Made by a program: the position numbers and the translations under genes. A stretch of DNA of 19,372 nucleotides, taken from Candidatus Iainarchaeum sp. (GTDB taxonomy: Archaea; Micrarchaeota; Micrarchaeia; Anstonellales; Bilamarchaeaceae). How positions within the stretch are numbered: position 1 is the first letter of the stretch; every line of letters begins with the position of its first letter. The stretch covers positions 1 to 19,372 of the forward strand of contig JAQTMJ010000001.1 in NCBI GenBank assembly GCA_028714395.1, read 5' to 3'. The notes under the pieces are model-generated. The model saw nothing but the letters and a program-made list of their open reading frames with translations, did no database searches and was not told the origin of the DNA. This document shows positions 1 through 6,914 of the stretch, in pieces.

Positions 1-654
1 GTGCTTTTTGTGGTGGATTCGCCGGGCGGAAGCGTAGTGGGTTCCCAGGAAATTTACCGTGCAGTGAAGAATCTCAGCAAGCCCAAGGTGGCCTATTTCC
101 GCGAGACCGCGGCCTCGGGCGCATATTACCTTTCGACCGGAGCGGATTACATAATAAGCGAGCCCAGCGCGCTCACCGGGAGCATAGGAGTGATAATGAC
201 TCTCGCCGACCTCTCGGGTCTTTTTGAAAAGATAGGGTACAACATGACCGACATAATAAGCGGGGAGAGCAAGGACATGGGCTCCCCGGGCAGGCCGCTC
301 ACCGCGAAAGAGCGCACCATCCTCCAGACCCTTGTTGACGAGATTTTCCAGGACTTCAAGTCCGCGGTAATAAGTAACCGCGGCTCCAGGTTGAACATGG
401 CGAAATTCAACGAGATTCTTGACGGACGGGTGGTGAGCGGGAAGCAGGCCAGGGAAATCGGCCTGGTGGATGCCGTGGGAAGCAAGCAGGACGCCATACT
501 GAAGGCTGCGCAGATGGGCAACATAACCGATGCCGAGCCCCGCCTGTGCGAGATAAGCACTTCTTCCGGGAGCGGCGGGCTTTTCGGCGCCAGCTCCATG
601 CTCGGCGGATTGTTCAGCCAGACCCAGAAGAAGGTAAGTGTTAAATATGAATGA
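1..654 (+). CDS. sppA: Signal peptide peptidase SppA-type serine protease, 5'-truncated by window edge
   Basis: C-terminal 217 residues of a membrane-bound serine protease of the SppA (S49, ClpP/crotonase-fold) family, which in archaea degrades cleaved signal peptides and other membrane-associated peptides at the cell surface. Seen directly: the DSPGG oxyanion-type motif at residues 6-10, the nucleophile motif AASGAYY with Ser39, and a candidate general-base Lys91 (GESKDMG) 52 residues later. As I recall, the archaeal SppA catalytic Ser and Lys have this same spacing. The TGSIGV segment (59-64) is also typical. The GTG at base 1 is not a credible start, because the N-terminal membrane anchor and first part of the domain are missing, so the gene begins before the window. 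It overlaps the next gene by 8 bases, so the two are probably co-transcribed. The C-terminal tail is Ser/Gly-rich. Family call is firm; physiological substrate is unknown. Confidence 0.93.
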   Translation: MLFVVDSPGGSVVGSQEIYRAVKNLSKPKVAYFRETAASGAYYLSTGADYIISEPSALTGSIGVIMTLADLSGLFEKIGYNMTDIISGESKDMGSPGRPLTAKERTILQTLVDEIFQDFKSAVISNRGSRLNMAKFNEILDGRVVSGKQAREIGLVDAVGSKQDAILKAAQMGNITDAEPRLCEISTSSGSGGLFGASSMLGGLFSQTQKKVSVKYE

Positions 655-1015
655 TAGGAAGGGCAGGGTCATGGGAGAAGGACCCGTCCTTGCAGTCCTT
701 TTCCTCCTCGTGCTTCTTTTCGTCCTGGCCATGCTGGCTTACGTTTTCCGTTCCCCCGTTACCTACAATGCGGGAAATTCATCCATTCCCCTCCTTAATG
801 CGAGCCCTGGATGTATCCCAGGAGTCAGGATGAACTGCACCAACTCCCTTGGCTGCTCAGGGCAGAAGCTGTGCGTGGAAAGCAGCTGGACTGAATGCGT
901 GACCCGGCGGGTGTGCACTCCTGGCCAGAAGGGCGCCTGCCACGTAAATTCCTGCGAGATGGGCTATGCGACCTGCGACTCCTGCGGCGTATACGTGAAC
1001 TGCACGCCGCGCTGA
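647..1015 (+). CDS. Membrane-anchored protein with two tandem cysteine-rich repeats
   Basis: A 122-aa protein of unknown function. It has a short basic N-terminus, one hydrophobic segment (about residues 13-33) and an extracytoplasmic domain with 11 cysteines. The cysteine region is two copies of a unit of about 28 residues, about 56-84 and 90-119. In both copies CxPG is followed by a Cys 8 residues after the first, then another Cys 12 residues later. The pattern resembles CxPG...C...W..C repeats that I recall from some bacterial surface lipoproteins, but I cannot name a family. Four NxS/T sequons support an exported domain. The ATG at 647 overlaps the sppA stop; GTG 638 is an alternative start. 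The only nearby SD-like bases are AAGGT at 631-635. Coupling to sppA suggests a cell-envelope role. Real gene likely; function unknown. Confidence 0.75.
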   Translation: MNDRKGRVMGEGPVLAVLFLLVLLFVLAMLAYVFRSPVTYNAGNSSIPLLNASPGCIPGVRMNCTNSLGCSGQKLCVESSWTECVTRRVCTPGQKGACHVNSCEMGYATCDSCGVYVNCTPR

Positions 1016-1017
1016 AC

Positions 1018-1055
1018 CCCTCGAAGAGGGCCGCTGGTGGAGTTACCACCGGTGG
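1018..1055 (+). other. Two adjacent hairpins after the cysteine-repeat gene
   Basis: Three bases after the stop codon there is a perfect 5-bp stem with a GAA triloop (CCCTC 1018-1022, GAGGG 1026-1030). It is followed at once by a 10-bp stem with two G-U pairs and a 5-nt loop (1031-1040 with 1046-1055). There is no T-run directly after; the first T5 is at 1075-1079, inside the TATA box of the next operon. This could be a transcript 3'-end structure between the sppA operon and the pilin-like operon. Terminator function is not shown. Confidence 0.35.
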
Positions 1056-1073
1056 GAGACGAGATGGAATCAG

Positions 1074-1083
1074 GTTTTTAAAC
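1074..1083 (+). promoter_or_regulatory. TATA box of the pilin-like operon
   Basis: GTTTTTAAAC is centred about 25 nt before the ATG at 1103. That is the spacing expected for an archaeal promoter whose transcript starts at or next to the start codon (leaderless). It marks the 1103-4598 genes as their own transcription unit. Confidence 0.55.
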
Positions 1084-1102
1084 GTTCGGTGCATAATTCA
1101 AA

Positions 1103-1696
1103 ATGATGGCACGCGCATTCATATTCTCGTTAGACGCGTTTGTGGCGTTTTCCCTGATACTGGTAGTGCTTCACGCGCTCATTTTCCTTGCCGCAGTGCC
1201 TTCCAGCTATTACGGCGCGCTCATGCAGGCAAACTATCTAGCAAGGGACACCCTGCTCTCGCTCACCGTTGCCCAGGCCAACCGCGTTGCGGGGCCGGAT
1301 ATGGCAGCTGAACCCCCTGGAGTTTCGCTCCTGGATTACGTTATAGCTCATCCTGCTCCGGATGTAATCCAGCGCCGCGTGGGCGACCTCATCCCCATCC
1401 AATACGGCTACAGGCTGGAGATATGCAAGCCCGATATTGGCGAGGCCTCGTGCAGTGCGGTGTACGACACCGCAGCTAACCCGGATGACCCGCACAACAA
1501 AGTGTACAACAAGCTCCAGGTCTCGTCCAATTCCATCTATTTCGGCTATATCAGCGAGCGCACGGGCTACGACAACGGCTACTGCTACATAACCTGCCAC
1601 GGGCGTCCGTGCCAGGACCTGTGCAAACAACCATTATCCAAATACGACACGGGCACCGCGGAACTCGGGCTTGTGAGACTCACGGTGTACAGGTGA
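1103..1696 (+). CDS. Pilin-like exported protein A, first gene of the operon
   Basis: 197 aa, function unknown. The N-terminus is short and basic (MMARA), followed at once by FIFSLDAF and a hydrophobic helix to about residue 31. This is the layout of archaeal class III (type IV pilin-like) signal peptides, where a prepilin peptidase cuts after a small residue preceded by a basic one. The acidic residue is an Asp at +6 rather than the canonical Glu at +5, so processing is not certain. The ectodomain has six cysteines, four of them clustered at about 155-173, suggesting disulfides. Start: ATG 1103 (or the adjacent ATG 1106), placed by the TATA box 25 nt upstream. The stop TGA is part of the next gene's Shine-Dalgarno site. 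Homology cannot be assigned; real gene very likely. Confidence 0.72.
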   Translation: MMARAFIFSLDAFVAFSLILVVLHALIFLAAVPSSYYGALMQANYLARDTLLSLTVAQANRVAGPDMAAEPPGVSLLDYVIAHPAPDVIQRRVGDLIPIQYGYRLEICKPDIGEASCSAVYDTAANPDDPHNKVYNKLQVSSNSIYFGYISERTGYDNGYCYITCHGRPCQDLCKQPLSKYDTGTAELGLVRLTVYR

Positions 1697-1700
1697 AATG

Positions 1701-3278
1701 ATGCGCAAATCCCGCGGCTTCTTTTTCGTGCTCATCTCCTTCATACTGATACTCTACATTTTTGTGTACCTTACCGCGTGGATAAACGCCTCGGAAATCG
1801 CGGAAAAATCGTCCTCGGAAAAGTTCAGGGCTGCGGGCATAGACGGCATAGTCTACGAGCTCAATGAGCAGAAATTCTCGGATTTCTTCAAGGGCGCGGG
1901 CTACTACGCCCTGTTCAGCATAAACAACTATTCCTCGGACTCGGCGCACACGCTGAAATACGACAAGGGCAGCAGCGACGAACTCGTTTACCTGCGGAGC
2001 GCATTCCTCTCGCTCGTGGAGCACGGCAATTCCTCATCCTCGAACTTTGATGGCGCCCCGCTTGCTTATTCATCATCCGAAGCGGACACCTACACCTTTG
2101 ACGCCTGGCTCAGGAACCTGAACGCCACCCTTGCGCCGGCCGGGCTGAGAGTGACAAAATTCCAGCTCTCCAACGAGCAGTTCTACAACGGCGACACTCC
2201 GGTGACCTTCGTGGGCGCGGTTACGCTCGACCTCACCGTTGAAGATTCGCTTTCCACCATATCCATCACAAGGAATTTCACCCTCAGGCAGACCTTCAAC
2301 ATCAGCGGATTCCCTGACCCGATGATAAAAAGGGAGAGCGAAAAGCTGCCCCTGACCGAGACTGTGGAGAGGCAGATATACTACAACCCGGATTACGAAC
2401 CTTCGGATCTCAAGCCGATTCTTGTTGACAATGAAACCGCGGGCCAGGGCTTCTTCTACGGGCCACTTATAGATGTGGATTCTGTCACCCCGACACATCC
2501 ATTCGCAGGGCTGCGCGGAACCTACATACTCGTGGGCAACTACAGCGACATATACAATCTCCAGGGCCACCAGGAATTCGGCGCATACATAGTGACCAAC
2601 GACCCCACTTACTCTAGTTCAGATGACTGCTCTGAAAAAAATGAGCTTAATACGTTCATTCCGCTCAATTGGTCCAAGTCCGGCGGCCATTGCATTGCAA
2701 CCTGCGCCGTATCAGACCCGGACGTGTGCGCCCCGGACAAGCCGTTCGCGGTAATAAAAGACTTCCATATGAATGATTATAGCGAGTACAACGGCAGCCG
2801 CATGGCCCTCCTCATAGCCAACCACACCGTCAGCGAGGTGCAGGGCACCCCGGAGCTCAAGAACCAGCTCGTGGAAGTGTATGACATAGAGAACCTCCGC
2901 GACGCAGCAATGTGCACCTATTACATACACACCGGGCGCGCCCCATCCTATCCGCAGAGGCTGAGCAAGGACGCCCTTTCCCTCAGCAGCACTGATTACG
3001 GAATTGAAACCTTCCTTGTGGGCACCTGGGCAGGAGGCGAGGACCTTCCCCTTACCCTGTACCAGGAGTACAGCAGGGTGGACTGGGAATTCTTCAAAAA
3101 AGTCGATGGAGAGAAAATCCGGGGCATGCCCGGATGCAAAAATCCAAACATGTGCGCAGCCCCGGTGGGCAGCAACGCGCCGCTGGGCCATTTCGCCCTC
3201 AGCCCCGAATCAATAGACCTTTACGAAGTGCAGGGCATCGCCTGCGAACACGGAAAAGCGAGGTGTGATGAACCATGA
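1701..3278 (+). CDS. Large pilin-like surface protein B with many N-glycosylation sequons
   Basis: 525 aa, the largest protein of the operon, family not recognised. N-terminus MRKSRG then FFFVLISF and a single membrane helix to about residue 28, followed by about 495 residues predicted outside the cell. The ectodomain is rich in Ser, Tyr and Asn, has 11 NxS/T sequons and nine cysteines, most in its last half. The acidic residue usual at +5 of pilins is absent from the N-terminal helix, so this may be an anchored adhesin or minor tip subunit rather than a polymerising pilin (inference). Start: AGGTGA (1691-1696) sits 4 nt before ATG 1701, better spaced than ATG 1698. The gene's TGA overlaps the next ATG. 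A surface-exposed role is well supported; the exact function is not. Confidence 0.75.
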   Translation: MRKSRGFFFVLISFILILYIFVYLTAWINASEIAEKSSSEKFRAAGIDGIVYELNEQKFSDFFKGAGYYALFSINNYSSDSAHTLKYDKGSSDELVYLRSAFLSLVEHGNSSSSNFDGAPLAYSSSEADTYTFDAWLRNLNATLAPAGLRVTKFQLSNEQFYNGDTPVTFVGAVTLDLTVEDSLSTISITRNFTLRQTFNISGFPDPMIKRESEKLPLTETVERQIYYNPDYEPSDLKPILVDNETAGQGFFYGPLIDVDSVTPTHPFAGLRGTYILVGNYSDIYNLQGHQEFGAYIVTNDPTYSSSDDCSEKNELNTFIPLNWSKSGGHCIATCAVSDPDVCAPDKPFAVIKDFHMNDYSEYNGSRMALLIANHTVSEVQGTPELKNQLVEVYDIENLRDAAMCTYYIHTGRAPSYPQRLSKDALSLSSTDYGIETFLVGTWAGGEDLPLTLYQEYSRVDWEFFKKVDGEKIRGMPGCKNPNMCAAPVGSNAPLGHFALSPESIDLYEVQGIACEHGKARCDEP

Positions 3279-3673
3279 GAGGCCAATCCGCACTTGAAAC
3301 GCTGGTGACCGTTTCCGCGCTCCTTGTGTTTTCCGTGCCCGTGGTGCTCCTGGTGCTCTCAGCCTCGGCCCTGAGGCTCGAGGACCTGTCCGTCTTCCAG
3401 GGCCAGACCTCGGTCCAGCAGCTCTCGGACAGCATAAACGAAGTGTACCTACAGGGCAACGGCTCCTCGCGCTCCATACTCGTGCAGCTTCCCTCGAACA
3501 CCCGAAACCTCACGGTTTCCGGCAATTCACTCACCCTCTACCTTTCCACCCAGAACGGCGTTTACGCCCTATCCCATCCGCTCCTTGCGAACGCCAGCGA
3601 ATACATTATCTCCAGGAGCGGGCTGGTCAATATGGAGATAAGCATGGAGGGGAACACGGTGGTGATACGATGA
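3275..3673 (+). CDS. Type IV pilin-like protein C with class III signal peptide
   Basis: 132 aa. The N-terminus MRGQSALETLV is a textbook archaeal class III signal peptide: a basic-small cleavage site (RG), Gln at +1 and Glu at +5 of the mature protein, then a hydrophobic helix to about residue 33. Such proteins are processed by a PibD/EppA-type prepilin peptidase and assemble through the helix into pili, archaella or pseudopili. The remaining ectodomain of about 100 residues looks beta-rich and has three sequons (NGS, NLT, NAS) and no cysteine. Start: GGTGTGA at 3262-3268 is 6 nt upstream of ATG 3275, and the start overlaps the upstream stop (ATGA), implying translational coupling. It could be the major filament subunit or a minor pilin. 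Confidence 0.82.
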   Translation: MRGQSALETLVTVSALLVFSVPVVLLVLSASALRLEDLSVFQGQTSVQQLSDSINEVYLQGNGSSRSILVQLPSNTRNLTVSGNSLTLYLSTQNGVYALSHPLLANASEYIISRSGLVNMEISMEGNTVVIR

Positions 3674-4140
3674 GGAAAGCACAGGTAGCGCTCGAATTTT
3701 TCCTCTATTCCGCAGTGTTCCTGGTGATAGTGCTCGCGGCCTATTTCGCCATATCATTTGTCCAGAGCGCGGACATAGCCAACAAGGAATCCTCGTACGT
3801 GAAGTGGTTCGGCGAGACGTTTTACTCGGCCACCACCACGGCGATGGCGGGCCAGGGCGGCTTCAGGTACACCATAAAGTTCGACAAGGACATACTCGGC
3901 GCGCCCTACGACATTTATTTCCAGCCCGCGCACGGGGCGCAGGGCGGCTTTGTATACATAACCTGGAGCAGCACCAACGCCACCTATACCTATCCCATAG
4001 GAAACATGCCCATCGTAAGCGCGGACTCCTGCGTGCATGTTTCGCAAAGCGGCCAGTTGCTCACCATAACCCCTTCCAGGGGCACGCTCACATTCTACAA
4101 CGACGGAACCAGGATTTTGCTCTCCCAGGGGTGTTCATGA
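3670..4140 (+). CDS. Type IV pilin-like protein D with class III signal peptide
   Basis: 156 aa. The N-terminus MRKAQVALEFFL has the KA cleavage site, Gln at +1 and Glu at +5 that define archaeal class III signal peptides, followed by a hydrophobic helix to about residue 32. The ectodomain is Gly/Tyr/Thr-rich, with one sequon (NAT) and two cysteines near the C-terminus (a possible C-terminal disulfide like that of many pilins). Start: ATG 3670 overlaps the stop of gene C (ATGA), with GGTGAT at 3661-3666 upstream. Genes C and D are the two members of the operon with canonical pilin N-termini, so one is the most likely major subunit. Function assigned from the signal peptide only. Confidence 0.82.
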   Translation: MRKAQVALEFFLYSAVFLVIVLAAYFAISFVQSADIANKESSYVKWFGETFYSATTTAMAGQGGFRYTIKFDKDILGAPYDIYFQPAHGAQGGFVYITWSSTNATYTYPIGNMPIVSADSCVHVSQSGQLLTITPSRGTLTFYNDGTRILLSQGCS

Positions 4141-4598
4141 TGTTCATGCAAAGGCGCCTGAAAAAGGGGCAGTATTTCAGCTTCGACGCAATAATCGCAT
4201 CCACCATATTCATAATAACGTTCGTGTCGCTCCTCACCTACTGGTTCAGCGTGAAATCCGCTCTGGACTCCAAGGACGACGACATAAGCAGGGAGGCGGC
4301 CCGCATAAGCGACGTGATGTTCACGCCCGCCTACCTCCTCAGCTCCTACGCGGACAATAGAGTGGACTCATCGGAGCTTTCCGGGCTCCCTTCGGACGAG
4401 ACCGCGCTCAGGAAGGAATTCAACAGCCCCTACAAGATCTACTTAGCATTCACTTCGCAGTCCGGCTCGCAGATACTGGACCGCGGCGAGCCTCCTCCCG
4501 CGGATGCGCACAACGTGGCAAAAGTAAGAAGGATATTCGTGCTGGATGACGGAGCTAAAGACGTCCAGGCCGCCATGGACCTCTATCTGTACAATTAG
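4140..4598 (+). CDS. Pilin-like protein E, last gene of the operon
   Basis: 152 aa, family not recognised. The N-terminus is MFMQRRLKKG then QYFSFDAIIAST and a hydrophobic helix to about residue 32. A KKG cleavage site followed by Gln fits a class III signal peptide, but as in gene A the acidic residue is Asp at +6. The ectodomain is charged and predicted alpha/beta, with no cysteine. Start: three ATGs are in frame (4137, 4140, 4146). GGGGTG at 4128-4133 is 6 nt before 4140, the best spacing, and that ATG overlaps the preceding TGA. No T-rich terminator follows; the gene faces a convergent minus-strand gene 20 bp away. A and E may be a related pair of minor subunits bracketing the operon. Confidence 0.72.
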   Translation: MFMQRRLKKGQYFSFDAIIASTIFIITFVSLLTYWFSVKSALDSKDDDISREAARISDVMFTPAYLLSSYADNRVDSSELSGLPSDETALRKEFNSPYKIYLAFTSQSGSQILDRGEPPPADAHNVAKVRRIFVLDDGAKDVQAAMDLYLYN

Positions 4599-4618
4599 TC
4601 TCACTTCGTTCGCTTCGA

Positions 4619-5569
4619 TTAAGTCCTTTCAAACAACCCTACGATTACTGCAGGCCGATCGTTGTCATAAAATACCCTAGAACCATTCATTCTAAATCTC
4701 GGATCAACCAACGCTTTTAAGTCATCTGGCGTCCTGAGATTATATTCGAGGAAAAGTGAGGATAAAATTACCTCATCCATCATAATCCACCGCGTATCGT
4801 CTATCCTCCTTATGCACGCTTCTCTACGCTCTGGATTTTCATAGCCCAAGCGAAGAGCAGATACAAGACCCATAGCATTCGCTGTTTTCATGTCTCCCAT
4901 GCAACTCAACGTATCAATGATCTCAAGGCGTCGCAAGAAAGTTTCCGTATCACAATTGACTAGAGAACAATACGAGTCTAGCCCGCAAATCTCGAATACA
5001 ATAGGCTCGTAACGTTTTGCTAGGTCATACCACTTAGAGCTAGGGTTCAGTTTTGCTTCAGCCAGTATTACATCAACGATATCATAAATTTGCCGTTCAC
5101 TCCTGAGATTTGCGTTTATGGGGGAATCGCTGTGGTGGCAAAGCCAGATAAAGCGATCCCCCGGCAACAGTACAGCAGCTATATTTCCGCTTGAAACTCC
5201 AACATTAGTATATTCCAAAGAAAATGGCGTAATCGCCGCAACCTTTAATCCATCTTGCTCGATCCGTGAGAACGGGATTCCCACTTCCATATCGCAGTAT
5301 GTTGTTGGTACAACCGGGGCTGATTTCATCTCCGCAATGTCAAAATTAAGAACTCTTTTCTTTTCGGCGCCGGTGCTCAAGAGTCGTGCCAATTCTCCTC
5401 GCCCTCCTCCAATGACCAAAAGAACTGGCGAATCAGAAACCTGCTCGCCTACAAGTTGTACCATTAGCGGGAATTTATCAAATGGAAATACGGATGGCAA
5501 TAACCGACAAATATGGTTCCACCCTTCTTTTGCTTTATGACTCTGGAGACGAATTGGACTAATGCTCAT
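4619..5569 (-). CDS. Putative SAM-dependent methyltransferase-like protein, AT-rich orphan
   Basis: 316 aa. Residues about 49-62 hold VLLVIGGGRGELAR, a glycine-rich motif I of class I (Rossmann) methyltransferases, and NFDIAEM at 75-81 supplies the acidic residue (Asp77) that would bind the SAM ribose. A CDMEVGIPF stretch and a later LPGDRFIWL strand fit motifs further along. The C-terminal 170 residues are helical and not recognised. Substrate unknown. Start: an earlier ATG at 5587 is in frame, but a TATA box centred near 5598 is 29 nt from ATG 5569 and only 11 nt from 5587, so 5569 is preferred as a leaderless start. The gene is visibly AT-richer than its neighbours (38% G+C over 5041-5100, against 55% over 3721-3780), suggesting recent acquisition. 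The fold call is moderate. Confidence 0.62.
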   Translation of the reverse strand: MSISPIRLQSHKAKEGWNHICRLLPSVFPFDKFPLMVQLVGEQVSDSPVLLVIGGGRGELARLLSTGAEKKRVLNFDIAEMKSAPVVPTTYCDMEVGIPFSRIEQDGLKVAAITPFSLEYTNVGVSSGNIAAVLLPGDRFIWLCHHSDSPINANLRSERQIYDIVDVILAEAKLNPSSKWYDLAKRYEPIVFEICGLDSYCSLVNCDTETFLRRLEIIDTLSCMGDMKTANAMGLVSALRLGYENPERREACIRRIDDTRWIMMDEVILSSLFLEYNLRTPDDLKALVDPRFRMNGSRVFYDNDRPAVIVGLFERT

Positions 5570-5592
5570 ATAACTATCAATTATCACATTAA

Positions 5593-5602
5593 TTTTATAA
5601 AT
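5593..5602 (-). promoter_or_regulatory. TATA box of the methyltransferase-like gene
   Basis: Minus-strand ATTTATAAAA is centred about 29 nt before ATG 5569. It decides between the two possible start codons of that gene. Confidence 0.5.
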
Positions 5603-5626
5603 GGATTGGTAGGCCAGTCTAACGTA

Positions 5627-6907
5627 TCATAGTCGGCCCGCTTCCCTGATTATTTTCCCGAAAAGCGAGCTGTGCGTTGCTTTCTCCACGATAAACGTCA
5701 CTCTTTTTCCCATCAGTGCCTTCCCGGCTTTCAGCACCACCTGCCTATACCCATCAGTTCTCCCCTTCACCTGCCCCCGGTTTCCCTTCTCAAGCACCAG
5801 CGCCTCCATCTCCCTTCCCAGAAATTTCTGCGCATTCCCATCCGCAATTTCCCTTATGAGCGCATGCATCTCCCTGGTCCTTTGCTTCGCAGTCTCGCTC
5901 TTCATCTGCTTGAGCTTTTTCGCCTCGGTCCCGGGCCTGGGCGTAAACCTGGAGAGATTCACCACATCAGGTCTCACGCGTTCAAGCAATTCCACGGTTT
6001 TAGCATAATCATCCGCGCTTTCCGTAGGATACGCTACTATCACATCAGTTGCAATAGTTATGTCGGGATAAGCAGTCCTGAACTCCTTTACCGCATTCTC
6101 AAAATCAGCAACCGTGTGCCCTCTTTTCATCTCCCTGCACACTTTCTCGCTCCCGCTCTGCACAGGGATATGGAGGAATTTGAACATCTTTCCGCTTCCG
6201 AACGCTTCAACAAGCGCAGGGCCCAGCCTTTTCACGTGCTGCGGATTTATCATCCCCAGCCTTATCCTGAAATCCCCGTCAATTTTGCACAGTTCCCTGA
6301 GCAACTTAGCCAAATCCGTTTTGATGTCCAGCCCGTAAGCACCTGTATCCATCCCGGTAAGCTGGATTTCGCGCGCCCCATTGCGCACCGCCTCCTCCAC
6401 CATGCGCACAACCTCTTTAGGAGGATAGCTGAAGAACAGCGGCCTTGCAATTTTCGTCTGGCAGAACGCGCACCTGCTCACGCACCCCTCCTCAATCGGC
6501 ACGCGGGCAATGGGCGCGCCCATCTCCCTTGCAATCCCGCTCTTATTCCCGAATTCGTTGAAGAACACGGGATGCCTTCCATCTAACGCGATTTCAACCG
6601 CTTCGCAAATGCGCGAGGTGGAGCCCGCGCCCACGAGCGGCGCTTCCGGGGTGATTTCCCTTATCCTCCCTGAGTTCGCAGTGAGGCATCCGGCCACCAC
6701 CACCTTCTTTCCATGCGCAGCAAGCTTCTCCAGATGATTCAAAATCTTGTTCTCGGTCGCGCCCTTAACGGTGCACGTGTTCAGCACCACCACGTCCGCT
6801 TCCTCCTCGCTTTTAGCGAACGGGTAGTTCCTGAGCAGCGCTCTCATCGCATCGCTGTCGCTCTGGTTGAGCGTGCATCCCCATGTCCTGATAAAAACTG
6901 AGCTCAT
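5627..6907 (-). CDS. tRNA t6A37 C2-methylthiotransferase, archaeal/CDKAL1 type
   Basis: 426-aa radical-SAM methylthiotransferase, converting t6A to ms2t6A at position 37 of ANN-decoding tRNAs. Seen: the N-terminal UPF0004 domain with its three cluster cysteines (Cys11, Cys45 in NTCTVKGATE, Cys74 in AGCL); the radical-SAM motif CVSRCAFC (Cys142, 146, 149), an x3-x2 spacing; the radical-SAM barrel with IPVQSGSEKVC; and a C-terminal TRAM RNA-binding domain from about residue 360. All six cluster cysteines are present and the length is normal. The NTCTVKGATENK form and overall layout match the archaeal/eukaryotic branch better than bacterial MiaB. Seven nt separate it from the dnaG stop, so it is probably the distal gene of that operon. 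Confidence in the reaction is high by family; the tRNA set is inferred. Confidence 0.93.
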   Translation of the reverse strand: MSSVFIRTWGCTLNQSDSDAMRALLRNYPFAKSEEEADVVVLNTCTVKGATENKILNHLEKLAAHGKKVVVAGCLTANSGRIREITPEAPLVGAGSTSRICEAVEIALDGRHPVFFNEFGNKSGIAREMGAPIARVPIEEGCVSRCAFCQTKIARPLFFSYPPKEVVRMVEEAVRNGAREIQLTGMDTGAYGLDIKTDLAKLLRELCKIDGDFRIRLGMINPQHVKRLGPALVEAFGSGKMFKFLHIPVQSGSEKVCREMKRGHTVADFENAVKEFRTAYPDITIATDVIVAYPTESADDYAKTVELLERVRPDVVNLSRFTPRPGTEAKKLKQMKSETAKQRTREMHALIREIADGNAQKFLGREMEALVLEKGNRGQVKGRTDGYRQVVLKAGKALMGKRVTFIVEKATHSSLFGKIIREAGRL

Positions 6908-6914
6908 TCACAGC

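Noticed and set aside
1046-1055. CCACCGGTGG as a protein-binding palindrome
   Set aside because: It is a perfect 10-bp palindrome, but it is explained by its place in the 10-bp hairpin 1031-1055 and lies too far upstream of the TATA box to suggest an operator.
4599-4618. Terminator after the pilin-like operon
   Set aside because: The 20-bp gap has no T-run and only a CTTCG-like repetition, so I cannot support a terminator.
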